Shown in pieces: positions 1-8,368 of a stretch of 64,000 bases of DNA. Source of the DNA: RYN-230 sp963704995 (lineage in GTDB: Bacteria; Actinomycetota; Actinomycetes; Streptosporangiales; Streptosporangiaceae); the NCBI GenBank assembly GCA_963704995.1, contig CAVPIM010000012.1, positions 1 to 64,000 of the forward strand, in the 5' to 3' direction. Every line of letters begins with the position of its first letter. The first letter of the stretch is position 1. Under the pieces are notes generated by a model. The model saw nothing but the letters and a program-made list of their open reading frames with translations, was not told the DNA's origin and made no database searches. The translations under genes and the position numbers were made by a program.

Positions 1-1
1 G

Positions 2-454
2 CTTACGATCCAGCGCGTGCTTCACAGCGCCAGCTCGATCGCGGTCGTGGGCCTCTCGGGCAACGAGCTGCGGGCGAGCAACTTCGTTGGCTACTACCTC
101 AAACGGCATGGCTACCGCGTGATCCCCGTGAATCCCCGCGAGACGCAGATCCTCGGAGAGACCTGCTATGCGAGCCTGCTGGACATACCCGTGCCGGTGG
201 ATGTCGTCAATGTCTTCCGCGCGCCGGATGCACTGCCGGGGATCGCGCAGGAGGCAGTGGCGATCCACGCCGGCGCCCTCTGGTGCCAGTTCGGCGTGAT
301 CAACGAGGAGGGCGCGCGTATCGCCGAGGACGGTGGGGTAACGGTGATCATGGACCGCTGCCTTAAGGTTGAGCACGCACGCTACGTGGGCCGGATGCAC
401 TGGCTCGGCTTCAACACGCAGCGCATCACGTCCGTCCGCTCCGGGCTCCAGTAG
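2..454 (+). CDS. CoA-binding domain protein (5' end outside window)
   Basis: Small Rossmann-type CoA-binding protein of the YccU/CoA_binding_2 kind. The glycine-rich start IAVVGLSGN and the motif YRVIPVNP match the nucleotide-binding half of succinyl-CoA synthetase-like proteins. A GTG at 17 could serve as a start, but the frame stays open to base 2 and reads LTIQRVLHSASS, which is the helix that normally precedes the first strand in this family. I therefore read it as truncated by the window edge. About 150 residues are visible, close to full length. The biochemical role of the family is unclear. It lies 270 bp upstream of an acyl-CoA synthetase, which fits a CoA-related context. Confidence 0.85.
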   Translation, partial: LTIQRVLHSASSIAVVGLSGNELRASNFVGYYLKRHGYRVIPVNPRETQILGETCYASLLDIPVPVDVVNVFRAPDALPGIAQEAVAIHAGALWCQFGVINEEGARIAEDGGVTVIMDRCLKVEHARYVGRMHWLGFNTQRITSVRSGLQ

Positions 455-620
455 CTGACGGGAGGCGGTGACCAGGCTCCTAACTTCCGCGACCATCCGG
501 ACCGCTCGGGGATGAGCACGACTTACTTCTGGCACGGCCTGTTCAGGACTTATGGCTATTCCGCGCGAGCGCGCCGGAAGCGCATGCTCGCAGCATCCGG
601 TTGTATTTGTGGAGAAGCAC

Positions 621-704
621 ATGACTTTTATCGACCAGGGTGCCGCTCGGATCGCTCACCAAGAAGTAAGCACCGGACGCCTGATCAACGGAGCCCATTC
701 CTAG
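621..704 (+). CDS. possible 27-codon leader ORF before prpE
   Basis: A short ORF starting ATG at 621, with a GGAGA ribosome-binding sequence five bases upstream, encodes 27 residues (begins MTFIDQGAAR, ends NGAHS). It stops at 704, 21 bases before the prpE start. No family is recognisable and the composition is not strikingly protein-like. It could be a translated leader, a decayed gene remnant or chance. The prpE start itself has a strong AGGAGG at 711-716. The rest of the 455-725 gap shows nothing convincing. Confidence 0.25.
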   Translation: MTFIDQGAARIAHQEVSTGRLINGAHS

Positions 705-725
705 TCGTCAAGGAGGACAACAACC

Positions 726-2616
726 ATGGGCCGTTACGCTGAAGCGTTCCAGCAGAGCCTCGCCGACCCGGAGCGTTTCTGGGGCGCGGCAGCGAGCGGA
801 ATCGACTGGTACCGCCAGCCGACGGTCGTGCTGGACGAGTCCAACCCACCCTTTTACCGCTGGTTCGCTGACGGCACGCTGAACACCTGCTTCAACGCCT
901 TGGACCGGCATGTGAACAACGGCCGCGGCGACCAGGCCGCCCTGATCTACGACAGCCCGGTCACCGGTACCAGCCGGAAGCTGACCTACCGGCAGCTCCT
1001 CGATGAGGTCGCGCGGTTCGCAGGCGTGCTGCGCGGGCTCGGCACGGGCGCTGGTGACCGCGTGGTCATATATATGCCGATGATTCCCGAGACAGTGGTC
1101 GCGATGCTCGCCTGCGCGCGTCTCGGCGCCGTGCACTCGGTCGTGTTCGGTGGCTTCGCCGCGCCCGAACTGGCCGCCCGCATCGACGATGCCGCGCCCA
1201 AGGTCGTCGTGTCGGCTTCCTGCGGCATCGAGGTCAGTCGGGTGCTGGAGTACAAGCCCATCCTGGACAAGGCGATCGAGCTATCGTCCAGGAAGCCGGG
1301 CCGGTGCGTCATCCTGCAGCGGCCGCAGGCAACGGCGGCGCTGACCGAGGGCCGTGACCTGGACTGGCAGGACGTGATGGCGGCCGCCGAGCCCGCCGAC
1401 TGCGTCCCGGTCGCGGCCACTGACCCGCTCTACATCCTGTACACGTCTGGCACTACCGCGAAGCCGAAGGGCGTTGTCCGCGACAACGGGGGCCACGCCG
1501 TCGTGCTGCGCTGGAGCATGGACAACATCTACGACACCAAGCCCGGCGAGGTCTTCTGGGCCGCGTCCGACATTGGCTGGGTTGTCGGGCATTCCTACAT
1601 CGTCTACGCCCCGTTGCTGGCGGGCTGCACCACGGTGCTGTATGAGGGCAAGCCGGTCGGCACCCCGGACCCCGGGGCGTTCTGGCGGGTGATCGCCGAG
1701 CACGGGGTTAAGGCGATGTTCACCGCGCCCACCGCCTTCCGCGCGATCAAGAAGGAAGACCCGGCTGGTGATTTTGCCAGAAAGTACGATCTGTCTGGCC
1801 TCCGGTACCTGTTCCTGGCGGGCGAGCGGCTCGATCCGGAAACCTACCGGTGGGCAGGCGAGCTGCTCGGCATCCCGGTAATCGACCACTGGTGGCAGAC
1901 TGAGACCGGCTGGCCGATCGCGGCCGACCTGATGGGACTTGAGCCGCTGCCCACCAAGCCGGGCTCGCCGAGCGTGCCGGTACCCGGCTACGACTTGCAC
2001 ATCGTTCAACTCGGTCAGCGGCGCCGACGTCCCGCCCGGCACCACCGGGGAGATTGTGCTGCGGCTGCCGCTGCCACCGGGATGCCTGACCACCCTGTGG
2101 GGTGACGACCAGCGGTTCATCGAGTCCTACCTGGTGCAGTACCCCGGCGCCTACATCACGGGGGACGGCGGATTCCGCGACAGGGATGGATATGTCTATG
2201 TGATGGGCCGTACCGACGACGTCATCAATGTCGCCGGGCACCGGCTCTCCACCGGGGAGATGGAGGAGATACTCGCCAGTCATCCCGCCGTCGCCGAATG
2301 CGCGGTCATCGGCGTCAATGACCCTCTCAAAGGCCAGATCCCGCGCGGATTCGTAGTACTCAAAGCGGGCATCGAGACCGACCACGACGTGCTGAGCGCC
2401 GAGCTGGTCGGCCTAGTCCGCGCTCGGATTGGCGCAGTCGCCGCGCTGCGCCGGGTTGACGTCGTGGCGGGTCTGCCGAAGACTCGTTCGGGCAAGATCC
2501 TGCGCAAGACCATGCGCGGCATCGCCGACGGCAACAACGACGAACGCGTGCCCTCCACCATCGACGACCCTGCCACCCTCGACGCGCTGCGCCCCGTCCT
2601 GCGGGACAGCGGCTGA
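726..2616 (+). pseudogene. prpE: propionyl-CoA synthetase (acyl-CoA ligase), frameshifted
   Basis: ATP-dependent acyl-CoA synthetase that adenylates a short-chain acid, most likely propionate, and transfers it to CoA. The first frame (726 to about 2005) carries the adenylation motif YTSGTTAKPKGVVRDNGGH and the WWQTETGWP motif. The second frame resumes after one extra base near 2005-2010 with ADVPPGTTGEIVLRLPLPPG and runs to the TGA at 2616. It includes the hinge region TGDGGFRDRDGY-like and the conserved acylation-site lysine in LPKTRSGKILRK. Joined length is 629 residues, the usual size for PrpE/ACSS3 proteins, so nothing but one base is wrong. The A3 loop has Ala where Gly is common. Whether the extra base is a real mutation or a sequencing error cannot be told here. 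Strong RBS AGGAGG at 711. Confidence 0.9.
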
Positions 2617-2688
2617 CCAAGAGAGCTCTTTCTGCGCTGAGCCGTGAGGTGCAACGCGACCGTCCACAGTTAGCAACCAACATGCAGA

Positions 2689-2716
2689 AGGCCCCTTCCA
2701 TGATCGGAAGGGGCCT
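2689..2716. terminator. hairpin terminator after prpE / tRNA fragment
   Basis: Perfect 11-bp inverted repeat AGGCCCCTTCC / GGAAGGGGCCT with a six-base loop. It could end prpE transcription on the plus strand. It also sits just beyond the 3' end of the minus-strand tRNA-fMet fragment at 2730, exactly as the hairpin at 5743-5775 follows the intact tRNA. Both hairpins end in GGCCTCTGAC. Confidence 0.8.
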
Positions 2717-2729
2717 CTGACTTGCTATT

Positions 2730-2776
2730 TGGCAGCGGGGGCAGGATGAACCTGCGACCTCTGGGTTATGAGCCGC
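2730..2776 (-). repeat. partial tRNA-fMet 3' copy (att-like direct repeat)
   Basis: About 47 bases repeat the 3' part of the initiator tRNA found intact at 5781-5857, covering the acceptor 3' strand, T arm, variable loop and the anticodon loop up to GGGTTATGAGCC. Differences are one substitution near the CCA end and loss of two T residues in the T loop. The identity stops abruptly at 2776. A 3'-tRNA duplication in direct orientation flanking about 3 kb that contains an IS and a toxin-antitoxin pair is the signature left by a tRNA-integrating element. This copy would be the displaced original 3' end. Confidence 0.8.
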
Positions 2777-3025
2777 ACGACGCCCGCCTCCGCCGTCCCG
2801 GCGGGTCTCACGCGTCGCTCCCCACCTCGGCATATGTTGGCCAGGCGCCTCCGGGCGTCCCGCTTGTCTTCCCCAGTGTCAGTCCGATCTCGCTGCGTTC
2901 GGTTTACATATCCGTTTACAGGGACATGCGCTGGCCTGCGGGTTTCTGCATCTCTCCCGTCCTCCTCGTAGCGCCAGTCCTTGGCCGCGGCCGACGTGTC
3001 CAGGCTCGCGAAGCGACCGCGTAGC
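2777..3025. other. unassigned remnant between tRNA copy and IS
   Basis: About 250 bases with no supportable gene. Minus-strand frames stay open but match no family I can name. The 10-mer TCCGTTTACA here (near 2909) recurs once near the other end of the element (about 5721). The segment is most simply decayed mobile-element DNA. Confidence 0.4.
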
Positions 3026-3041
3026 CAATGCCGCGTAGTTA
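3026..3041 (+). repeat. IS terminal inverted repeat (left in window)
   Basis: CAATGCCGCGTAGTTA, identical to the reverse complement of 4811-4826. It overlaps the transposase stop codon. Confidence 0.88.
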
Positions 3042-4638
3042 AGGTCCGGAGGCGGTTGTCGAGCAGGCTGGGCTTGGCGTGTTGAGTGTGTAGGTGCCGT
3101 AGCCGGTGCGGGTGAAGAAGCCGAGCTTGGCCCATTCGCCGAGCTGGGTGTGCATGTTGCGGGGCTTGACTCCCAGGAGCTGGGCGAGTTCGCGGCCGCT
3201 CCATTCCCGTGGGGGCTGGCTGGTGATGATCTCGGTGATGCGCTGCCGCCGGGTTGGTGGCTGGTCCGGGCGTGGCGCCCTGGCGGAGTAGCGGGCGCGG
3301 CTAGGCGCGCCCGCCGCCAGGGGCGGGGTGTGGAGGGTGATGTCGATCGCGGTGATGGCGGCGGGGAGCCGTGGGCGGGTGTCGTCGTTGTCGTGGTAGC
3401 GGGACGTGGAGCATTTGACGATACGGGCGCTGTAGCGGGCCCGCCGGGCGGGCAGCAGCGTGGCCAGGATTGCGCGGCCGATGACGCCGGGCTGGCCTGC
3501 CGGGTCATCGGGCAGATGCCCGCGGCGGCGGTGAGCTGCTCGCGGGCGGCCTCCAGGGCGGAGGTGAAGCTGGCCCGGTCCGGGTCGGTGCCGGGCTGGG
3601 TCTCGATGGCATCGGTCATGGCCATCCGCAGCAGCTGGTAGAGGGTCAGCAGTGCCCAGGTTTCCTGTTCCAGGCCGCTGCGGTCACCCGAGCGCAGCAC
3701 GTGGCCGTCCAGCAGGGTGTGCCGCAGCGCGTAGTAGGCGCTCTCGATCTCCCACCGTTCGTGGTAGAGCCGGACCAGGGCTGGTGCCGGGTAGCGGTGG
3801 TGGTCGGTCAGGGTGGTGATCAGCCGGTAGGTGTCCCCGGTGCGGCTGCCGTCAGAGCCGGTGATGGTCACGTCGGCCTCGATGATCCGCACGGCCAGCC
3901 CGTCGAGGTCGGAGAGGTAGGAGCCGTCAGGCAGGTGCCGCAGGACGCGGGGGTTGCGGGCGGAGCGGGCGCGGGCCAGCAGCATCGCCCCGGTGGCATG
4001 GACCTCGGCGAGGAAGGTGTTCGCGTCGAAGGCCCGGTCGAGCAGCAGGAGCATGCCCGGGCGCAGCAGGTGCAGCAGCCGCCGGGCCAGGTAGGCCTCA
4101 TCCCGGTCGCCAGCCGAGCCGAGCACGGCGCCGAGCAGGCCCGCGGGTGCCGGTCTCGGCCAGGGCCATCAGCCGCAGCGTGGGATACCCGGCGAAGCCC
4201 ATCCGGAAGCGGATCCGCCCGATCCATGACCGGTTCTGGTCAGTGTCGGGGACCTTCAGGGAGTTCAGGCCATCGAAGGCGACCGTGCGCAGCCCGGCGA
4301 AGCACACCCCCGGGGTGCGCGGCCAGGCCAGCGGCCCGGCCACCACCTCAAACAGCGCTTTCACCGGTGCTGGCCCGAGGCGGCGGCGCAGGTCCCGCAG
4401 GGCCTTCTCCGACGGGGACGGCACGTCCAGGCCCGCCAGCCCGGCGGTCAGCTTGGCCCAGACCCGCAGCATAGCCCAGCTGCGGGAACATCGCCAGCGC
4501 GAGCAGGAAGTACACCCCGGTCCGGGACGGCAGGGCCCGCAGCCGGCGCTGCACTGTCCTGGTCTGCTCCAGGACATCATCGACCAGCTCGAACGGCAGG
4601 TACTGCGTTAACTCGCCCAGGTGGCCCGGGGCATACAC
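3039..4638 (-). pseudogene. IS4-family DDE transposase, multiply frameshifted
   Basis: The minus strand reads a complete but broken IS4-type transposase. The N-terminal domain begins YAPGHLGELTQYLPFELVDD (GTG near 4638). A shift near 4480 leads to VWAKLTAGLAGLDVP and AFDGLNSLKVPDTD. A one-base shift near 4141 leads to LLDRAFDANTFLAEV, whose Asp belongs to the DDE catalytic set. The C-terminal part holds YHERWEIESAYYALRHTLLD, with the catalytic Glu of the YREK-like signature. A further shift near 3470 precedes a proline-rich linker and a winged-helix-like tail ending at 3039. All catalytic segments are recognisable but no single frame carries them, so no active transposase is expected. Confidence 0.88.
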
Positions 4639-4695
4639 CCCGGCGGCGGCCGTGACGGTACGGGTGATCGTGGCAGTGGCAGACTGAACGTCTCA

Positions 4696-4755
4696 ACGGG
4701 ACCTCTGGTATCTGGAAGATCTTGGCGGATTGACCTGATCTACCAGAGGTCCCGT
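4696..4755. repeat. 15-bp inverted repeat upstream of transposase
   Basis: ACGGGACCTCTGGTA (4696-4710) and its exact reverse complement (4741-4755) flank a 30-base spacer. It lies inside the IS, just upstream of the transposase start. Such a hairpin could block transcription or translation entering from outside, as known for IS10 and IS50 leaders; this is inference. Otherwise 4639-5097 contains no gene I can support. Confidence 0.6.
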
Positions 4756-4810
4756 CTCCTGCCAGCCACAACACGCCACGCAAGATCCACTTGACTTGCC
4801 CCCATACGCC

Positions 4811-4826
4811 TAACTACGCGGCATTG
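4811..4826 (-). repeat. IS terminal inverted repeat (right in window)
   Basis: TAACTACGCGGCATTG, the reverse complement of 3026-3041, marking the outer end of the insertion sequence upstream of its transposase. Confidence 0.88.
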
Positions 4827-5097
4827 CGCGTGTGACGGCCCATAAGGCCGCCATTGACGCGGTGGCTGCGAGTCGGATAACCGGGAGCGAGGAAGACGGC
4901 CGTGCGCACAGCATCTGGTCAGTGTTCGTTGAGTCATCTTGATCTGCGCGCCTGCGGAGTGTGGGCCGGCGTGCGCCCGGGCGGGCCTCCCAAGGCACAG
5001 CCCGGGGCGCTGACGCCGGGCGAGCGGCACCGCGCGCGGCGCTGCCTTGATAGAAGTCCTAAGGGTTATTTCGGCAAGGCGCGGGGTTCATGATTGT

Positions 5098-5385
5098 TCA
5101 GGTGCGGTAGGCATCTCGACGGTGGGCCACGTCTACGACCGTCACTATGCGGTCTTTGTCGTCAATCCGGTAGATCACGCGATAAGTACCGCGGCGGGCA
5201 CTGAACCTGTCGTCCATTGGCGGGAGCAGCCTCTTGCCGATCCGGTGAGGATCTGCAAGCAGGGGTCCTGTGATGAACTCATAAGCAGCCGCAGCAACGG
5301 CCTCCGGAAGCGTCTCGCTCAGCGCGCGGCGGACGGTGGAAGTCGTCCGCAGCTCATAGGGCCCTGCTTCGAGCTCACCGCTCAC
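5098..5385 (-). CDS. RelE/ParE-family toxin
   Basis: A 95-residue protein of the RelE/ParE superfamily. The C-terminal half reads RRGTYRVIYRIDDKDRIVTVVDVAHRRDAYR, the beta-sheet and terminal H-R-x-x-(A)Y-R signature of RelE mRNA interferases; the full run is split here as RGTYRVIYRIDD and VVDVAHRRDAYR. Members cleave mRNA on the ribosome. The gene overlaps the antitoxin stop by four bases (ATGA at 5382-5385), the usual translationally coupled antitoxin-toxin order. It lies next to tRNA-fMet in a decayed element, fitting a maintenance module. Confidence 0.88.
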   Translation of the reverse strand: MSGELEAGPYELRTTSTVRRALSETLPEAVAAAAYEFITGPLLADPHRIGKRLLPPMDDRFSARRGTYRVIYRIDDKDRIVTVVDVAHRRDAYRT

Positions 5386-5660
5386 TGCGCCTGGCGCCGC
5401 CTCAGCGCCTCGGCAAGTTCCTCGGCGGAGACATACTCACCGCGAGCCAGCTCTGCGTCAGACTCGGCCAGGCGGTTCATCGTCGCGGCGTCGCGCATGA
5501 TCTCCAGAGTCTCCTCCAGCGCTTCCAGATCCTCTGGAGCGATAAGGATGGCCGATGGCCTGCCGTGTACGGTCACGGTCACCCGCTCGTGATGGTCGTG
5601 AACACGCCCGACGAGCTCAGACAGGTGGGACTTGACGTCGCCCAGCGGAAGCACGGTCAT
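5382..5660 (-). CDS. Phd/YefM-family antitoxin
   Basis: Protein of 92 residues beginning MTVLPLGDVKSHLSELVGRV, the conserved Phd/YefM DNA-binding fold (VKSHLSEL, then VTVHGRPSAILI). The acidic helical C-terminus (ESDAELARGEYVSAEELAEA) is the expected toxin-binding part. The frame opens further upstream to 5720, but the family start and the operator-like palindrome covering 5660-5677 favour the ATG at 5660. It should neutralise the RelE partner encoded four bases overlapping downstream and repress its own promoter. Confidence 0.88.
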   Translation of the reverse strand: MTVLPLGDVKSHLSELVGRVHDHHERVTVTVHGRPSAILIAPEDLEALEETLEIMRDAATMNRLAESDAELARGEYVSAEELAEALRRRQAQ

Positions 5661-5677
5661 GGTCAAAAGTATGACCA
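5660..5677. promoter_or_regulatory. candidate autoregulatory operator of the TA pair
   Basis: Perfect palindrome TGGTCA-AAAGTA-TGACCA overlapping the antitoxin start codon. Phd/YefM proteins repress their own operon by binding such short dyads at the promoter/start region. The binding itself is inferred. Confidence 0.5.
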
Positions 5678-5742
5678 AAAATACTCGAGGCGTCAAAAAC
5701 GGCGGAGCTACCGCACACAAGTCCGTTTACAAACTACAAGCA

Positions 5743-5775
5743 AGAGGCCGGTTCTCTGTTCGAGAACCGGCCTCT
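5743..5775 (-). terminator. tRNA-fMet terminator
   Basis: 14-bp perfect stem AGAGGCCGGTTCTC / GAGAACCGGCCTCT with a five-base loop, five bases beyond the tRNA CCA end on the minus strand. Confidence 0.85.
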
Positions 5776-5780
5776 GACCT

Positions 5781-5857
5781 TGGTAGCGGGGGCAGGATTT
5801 GAACCTGCGACCTCTGGGTTATGAGCCCAGCGAGCTACCGAACTGCTCCACCCCGCG
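5781..5857 (-). tRNA. initiator tRNA-fMet (CAU)
   Basis: 77-nt tRNA. Read on the minus strand it starts CGCGGGGTGGAGCAG and ends CCGCTACCA, so CCA is encoded. The anticodon loop is CTCATAA. Three G-C pairs (GGG/CCC) flank the anticodon loop and position 1-72 is a C-U mismatch; both mark an initiator rather than an elongator tRNA. The D loop (TTCGGTAGC) and T arm (GCAGG TTCAAAT CCTGC) are canonical. Its 3' part is duplicated at 2730-2776. Confidence 0.97.
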
Positions 5858-5900
5858 TCGGTGTGCCTTCACTTTATGGCCAACGGCAGGCGTAGGCAAA

Positions 5901-6923
5901 TCAGCGCCGCGCGGCGGCCTGGGACCGCACCACGAGCACGACGGCGGCGACGATCAGGGCCCCGCCGAGCAGCATCGATGCCGTCAGGGCCTCACCCAGC
6001 AGGGACGTGCCCAGGATCACGGCGATGACCGGGTTGACGTAGGCGTAGGTGGCGACGGTGGCCGTGGGCAGGCGGCGCACGGCCACCACGTAGGCGCTGA
6101 ACGCGATGATCGAGCCGGGTCCGATGAGGTACGCCAGGGCCAGCCATGAGGCGGCCGATACGTGCGCCGGGTCGAACTGGCCGAATTCGCCGGTCACGGC
6201 GGCTGCCGCGAGCAGCACCGTCCCGCCGGCGAGCATCTGCATCGAGGTGGCGAGCAGCGGCCGGGACGGGAGCGGCACCCGCCGCGAGGCGATGGTGCCG
6301 GATGCCCAGCTGACGCTGGCCACGAGGATGATCAAGATACCGGTCCCGGGGGAGCCGCCTGCGGCCCCGTGCCCGGCGGCCGCGTGGCTGGCGCTACCGC
6401 CGAATGGCCCGGCCAGGAACGCCACACCGATCACGCCCGCGACCAGCCCAGCCAGGGCCAGCAGGCTGATCCGGGCTCCGTTGACGACGCGGTCGATGAC
6501 GATCAGCCACAGCGGGACCGTGGCCACGAGCAAGGCGGCCAGCCCGGACGGGACACTTCGCTCGCCCACCGACACCCCGCCGTTGCCCCCGGCCAGCAGC
6601 AGGGTGCCGACCAGGGCCGCTGACCACCAGCCCGCGGCCCGGGGCGGGTCGGTGGCGCGCAGCTCTGGACCGCCGGACCAGAGCGCGAACGGGAACATGA
6701 GCATCCCCGCCACGACATACCGGATACCCGCCATCAGCAGCGGCGGCAGAGTCTCAACGCCCACCCGGATGGCGAAGTACGTGCTGCCCCACAGCACCCA
6801 CACCACCAGCAGCGAAAGCCATCCGGCCTGCCGGACGCGGTCCGCGGCCCGGTCCGGCCCCGCCCCGGCCGCCCCTGCCCCGCTGCTGCCCAGTTCTCCT
6901 GTCTCCTCCGGCGCGTTGGCCAC
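5901..6923 (-). CDS. EamA/DMT-family transporter
   Basis: 340-residue integral membrane protein with about ten hydrophobic segments arranged as two homologous EamA halves (first half from LLVVWVLWGSTYFAIRVGVE, second from GTGILIILVASVSWASGT). These drug/metabolite transporters usually export amino acids, metabolites or drugs; the substrate is not deducible. It uses a GTG start at 6923. A cytosolic, Ala/Gly-rich N-terminus of about 30 residues precedes the first membrane span. It stands alone downstream of tRNA-fMet's 5' side and is transcribed in the same direction. Confidence 0.88.
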   Translation of the reverse strand: MANAPEETGELGSSGAGAAGAGPDRAADRVRQAGWLSLLVVWVLWGSTYFAIRVGVETLPPLLMAGIRYVVAGMLMFPFALWSGGPELRATDPPRAAGWWSAALVGTLLLAGGNGGVSVGERSVPSGLAALLVATVPLWLIVIDRVVNGARISLLALAGLVAGVIGVAFLAGPFGGSASHAAAGHGAAGGSPGTGILIILVASVSWASGTIASRRVPLPSRPLLATSMQMLAGGTVLLAAAAVTGEFGQFDPAHVSAASWLALAYLIGPGSIIAFSAYVVAVRRLPTATVATYAYVNPVIAVILGTSLLGEALTASMLLGGALIVAAVVLVVRSQAAARR

Positions 6924-7098
6924 TCAGCCACGCTGCCCGCAAGACAAGCCTCAGGCCAGTGAGGGGAACGCCAGATGAAGACCAATTCCTGCCACGCCAG
7001 GGGACTCCGCGGACCCGGTCACCGCCGCGAGACCCGGGCCCGGACCCAGACCTGGAGGCGCTGGGCCCATGTCATGACCGGGCTGGTCACGGCCGGGC

Positions 7099-8103
7099 TC
7101 AGTCCGGCAGCGTGCGCGGCAGTCCGAATCTGGGCAGCACGCTGTTGTCGAACCGGGTCAGCGCGCAGATCTGCGGGCCGGCCAGGGTGGCGACCAGCAG
7201 CCCGTTGGCGTGCGCCACCGCGGCGTGCGGGTCCCGCACATAGATCCCGAACGCGGGCTGGCCGTTGGCCCGGGTGGCGATCAGCCGGTACTGGCGGTCG
7301 CGCCAGACCGCGGTGAAGAACCGGCCCGTCAGCTCGCGGCCCAGGTACTCCAGCGGCAGCGGCGGCATGGCCAGCAGCACGTCCTCGGTGAGCAGGGCCA
7401 CGATGTCGTGCACCGCGCCGCTCTCGAACGCCTCGGTCAGCCGGGCCACGAGCTGCTGCTCGGCCGGGGAGCCGGGCGGCGGCGCGGGTTCCCGCTGCCC
7501 CGCCGGGCCCAGGCGGCGGGCCATCGCGGCGCGGGCCCGCTTGAGGGCGCTGGTCACCGACTCCTCGGTGGACTCCAGCATGCCGGCCACCTCGCTGGCC
7601 CGGAAGGCCAGCACGTCGCGCAGGATGAGCACGGCCCGCTGGCGGGGCGGCAGCAGCTGGAGTGCGGTCACGAACGCCAGCGAGATGGCCTCCCGCGTCT
7701 CGTACCGGGCCTCGGGGCCGGGCGCGCGGTCCGCGAGCCCTTCGACCAGGGCGTCCGGGAACGGCTCCAGCCAGGTCACCTCGCCCAGCCTGGTGGGCTC
7801 CAGCGGCTCCGCCCAGGACGGCGGGGATCCGGCCCGCGGGCGCCTGCTGCCCGAGCGCAGCGCGTTCAGGCAGCGGTTCGTCGCGATCCGGTACAGCCAG
7901 GTGCGGACCGAGGATCGCTCCTCGAACCCGCGCAGCCCCTGCCACGCCGCGAGCATGGTTTCCTGCAGCGCGTCCTCGGCGTCCTGCGCGGACCCGAGGA
8001 TCCGGTAGCAGTGCACCAGCAGCTCCCGCCGGTGCACCCCGATGAGCTGGCGGAACGCCTCGCCGTCGCCGGAGCGCGCGCGGGCGATCAGCTCCGTGGT
8101 CAC
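7099..8103 (-). CDS. ECF sigma factor with C-terminal SnoaL-like domain
   Basis: 334 residues starting with GTG at 8103. Residues 10-75 form sigma region 2 (CYRILGSAQDAEDALQET, then RTWLYRIATNRCLN). Region 4 follows near residues 150-190 (LLPPRQRAVLILRDVLAF, then TSALKRARAAM). The last 120 residues (LTEAFESGAVHDIVALLTED onward) are SnoaL/NTF2-like, the fusion seen in the SigG/SigJ-type ECF groups, where the tail modulates sigma activity instead of an anti-sigma factor. No anti-sigma gene is adjacent. The divergent YCII-like gene at 8369 is the obvious candidate target or partner. Confidence 0.92.
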   Translation of the reverse strand: MTTELIARARSGDGEAFRQLIGVHRRELLVHCYRILGSAQDAEDALQETMLAAWQGLRGFEERSSVRTWLYRIATNRCLNALRSGSRRPRAGSPPSWAEPLEPTRLGEVTWLEPFPDALVEGLADRAPGPEARYETREAISLAFVTALQLLPPRQRAVLILRDVLAFRASEVAGMLESTEESVTSALKRARAAMARRLGPAGQREPAPPPGSPAEQQLVARLTEAFESGAVHDIVALLTEDVLLAMPPLPLEYLGRELTGRFFTAVWRDRQYRLIATRANGQPAFGIYVRDPHAAVAHANGLLVATLAGPQICALTRFDNSVLPRFGLPRTLPD

Positions 8104-8368
8104 GACCGCATCACCTCTTCTTCAGTTGCTTCCCCACGGCTGCCCATACTGACCCCGGCAGGACCGGAAACTGGGCGCCCGGGCCCCGGCCTGCGGCTCC
8201 CGGCCGGCTCACCTGAAATTCCGCGCCGCGCCTCCGCCCGCGGCCGCCCAGTCTGCGGGCCACCGCGTGTCAGCTTCTTCAGCAACGAAAAGCCACCCTC
8301 GCGGGCCCGTGACCCGCTCCGGATCCGGGCCTGACGCGGCGGGTGGCCCGTCACAGGAGGTGCTGACC

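Larger units (their letters stand above)
3026..4826 (-). mobile_element. IS4-family insertion sequence, about 1.8 kb, transposase broken
   Basis: The element is delimited by perfect 16-bp terminal inverted repeats, CAATGCCGCGTAGTTA at 3026-3041 and its reverse complement at 4811-4826. Enclosed is one transposase reading on the minus strand whose stop codon lies inside the right-hand repeat (3039-3041). Length and gene layout fit the IS4-type elements common in Streptomyces-like genomes. Flanking bases CGCGTAGC (left) and CGCGTGTG (right) share only their first five bases, so a target-site duplication is at best eroded. The element looks fossil because the transposase is split by several frameshifts. 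Confidence 0.88.

Noticed and set aside
512..742. 76-residue ORF before prpE
   Set aside because: Arg-rich, no RBS, and runs into the prpE start.
3018..4834. 8-bp target-site duplication of the IS
   Set aside because: The flanks CGCGTAGC and CGCGTGTG differ in three of eight positions, so the duplication is not supported.
4902..5093. 63-residue plus-strand ORF between IS and toxin gene
   Set aside because: No RBS, no family, and position-dependent composition like noncoding remnant.
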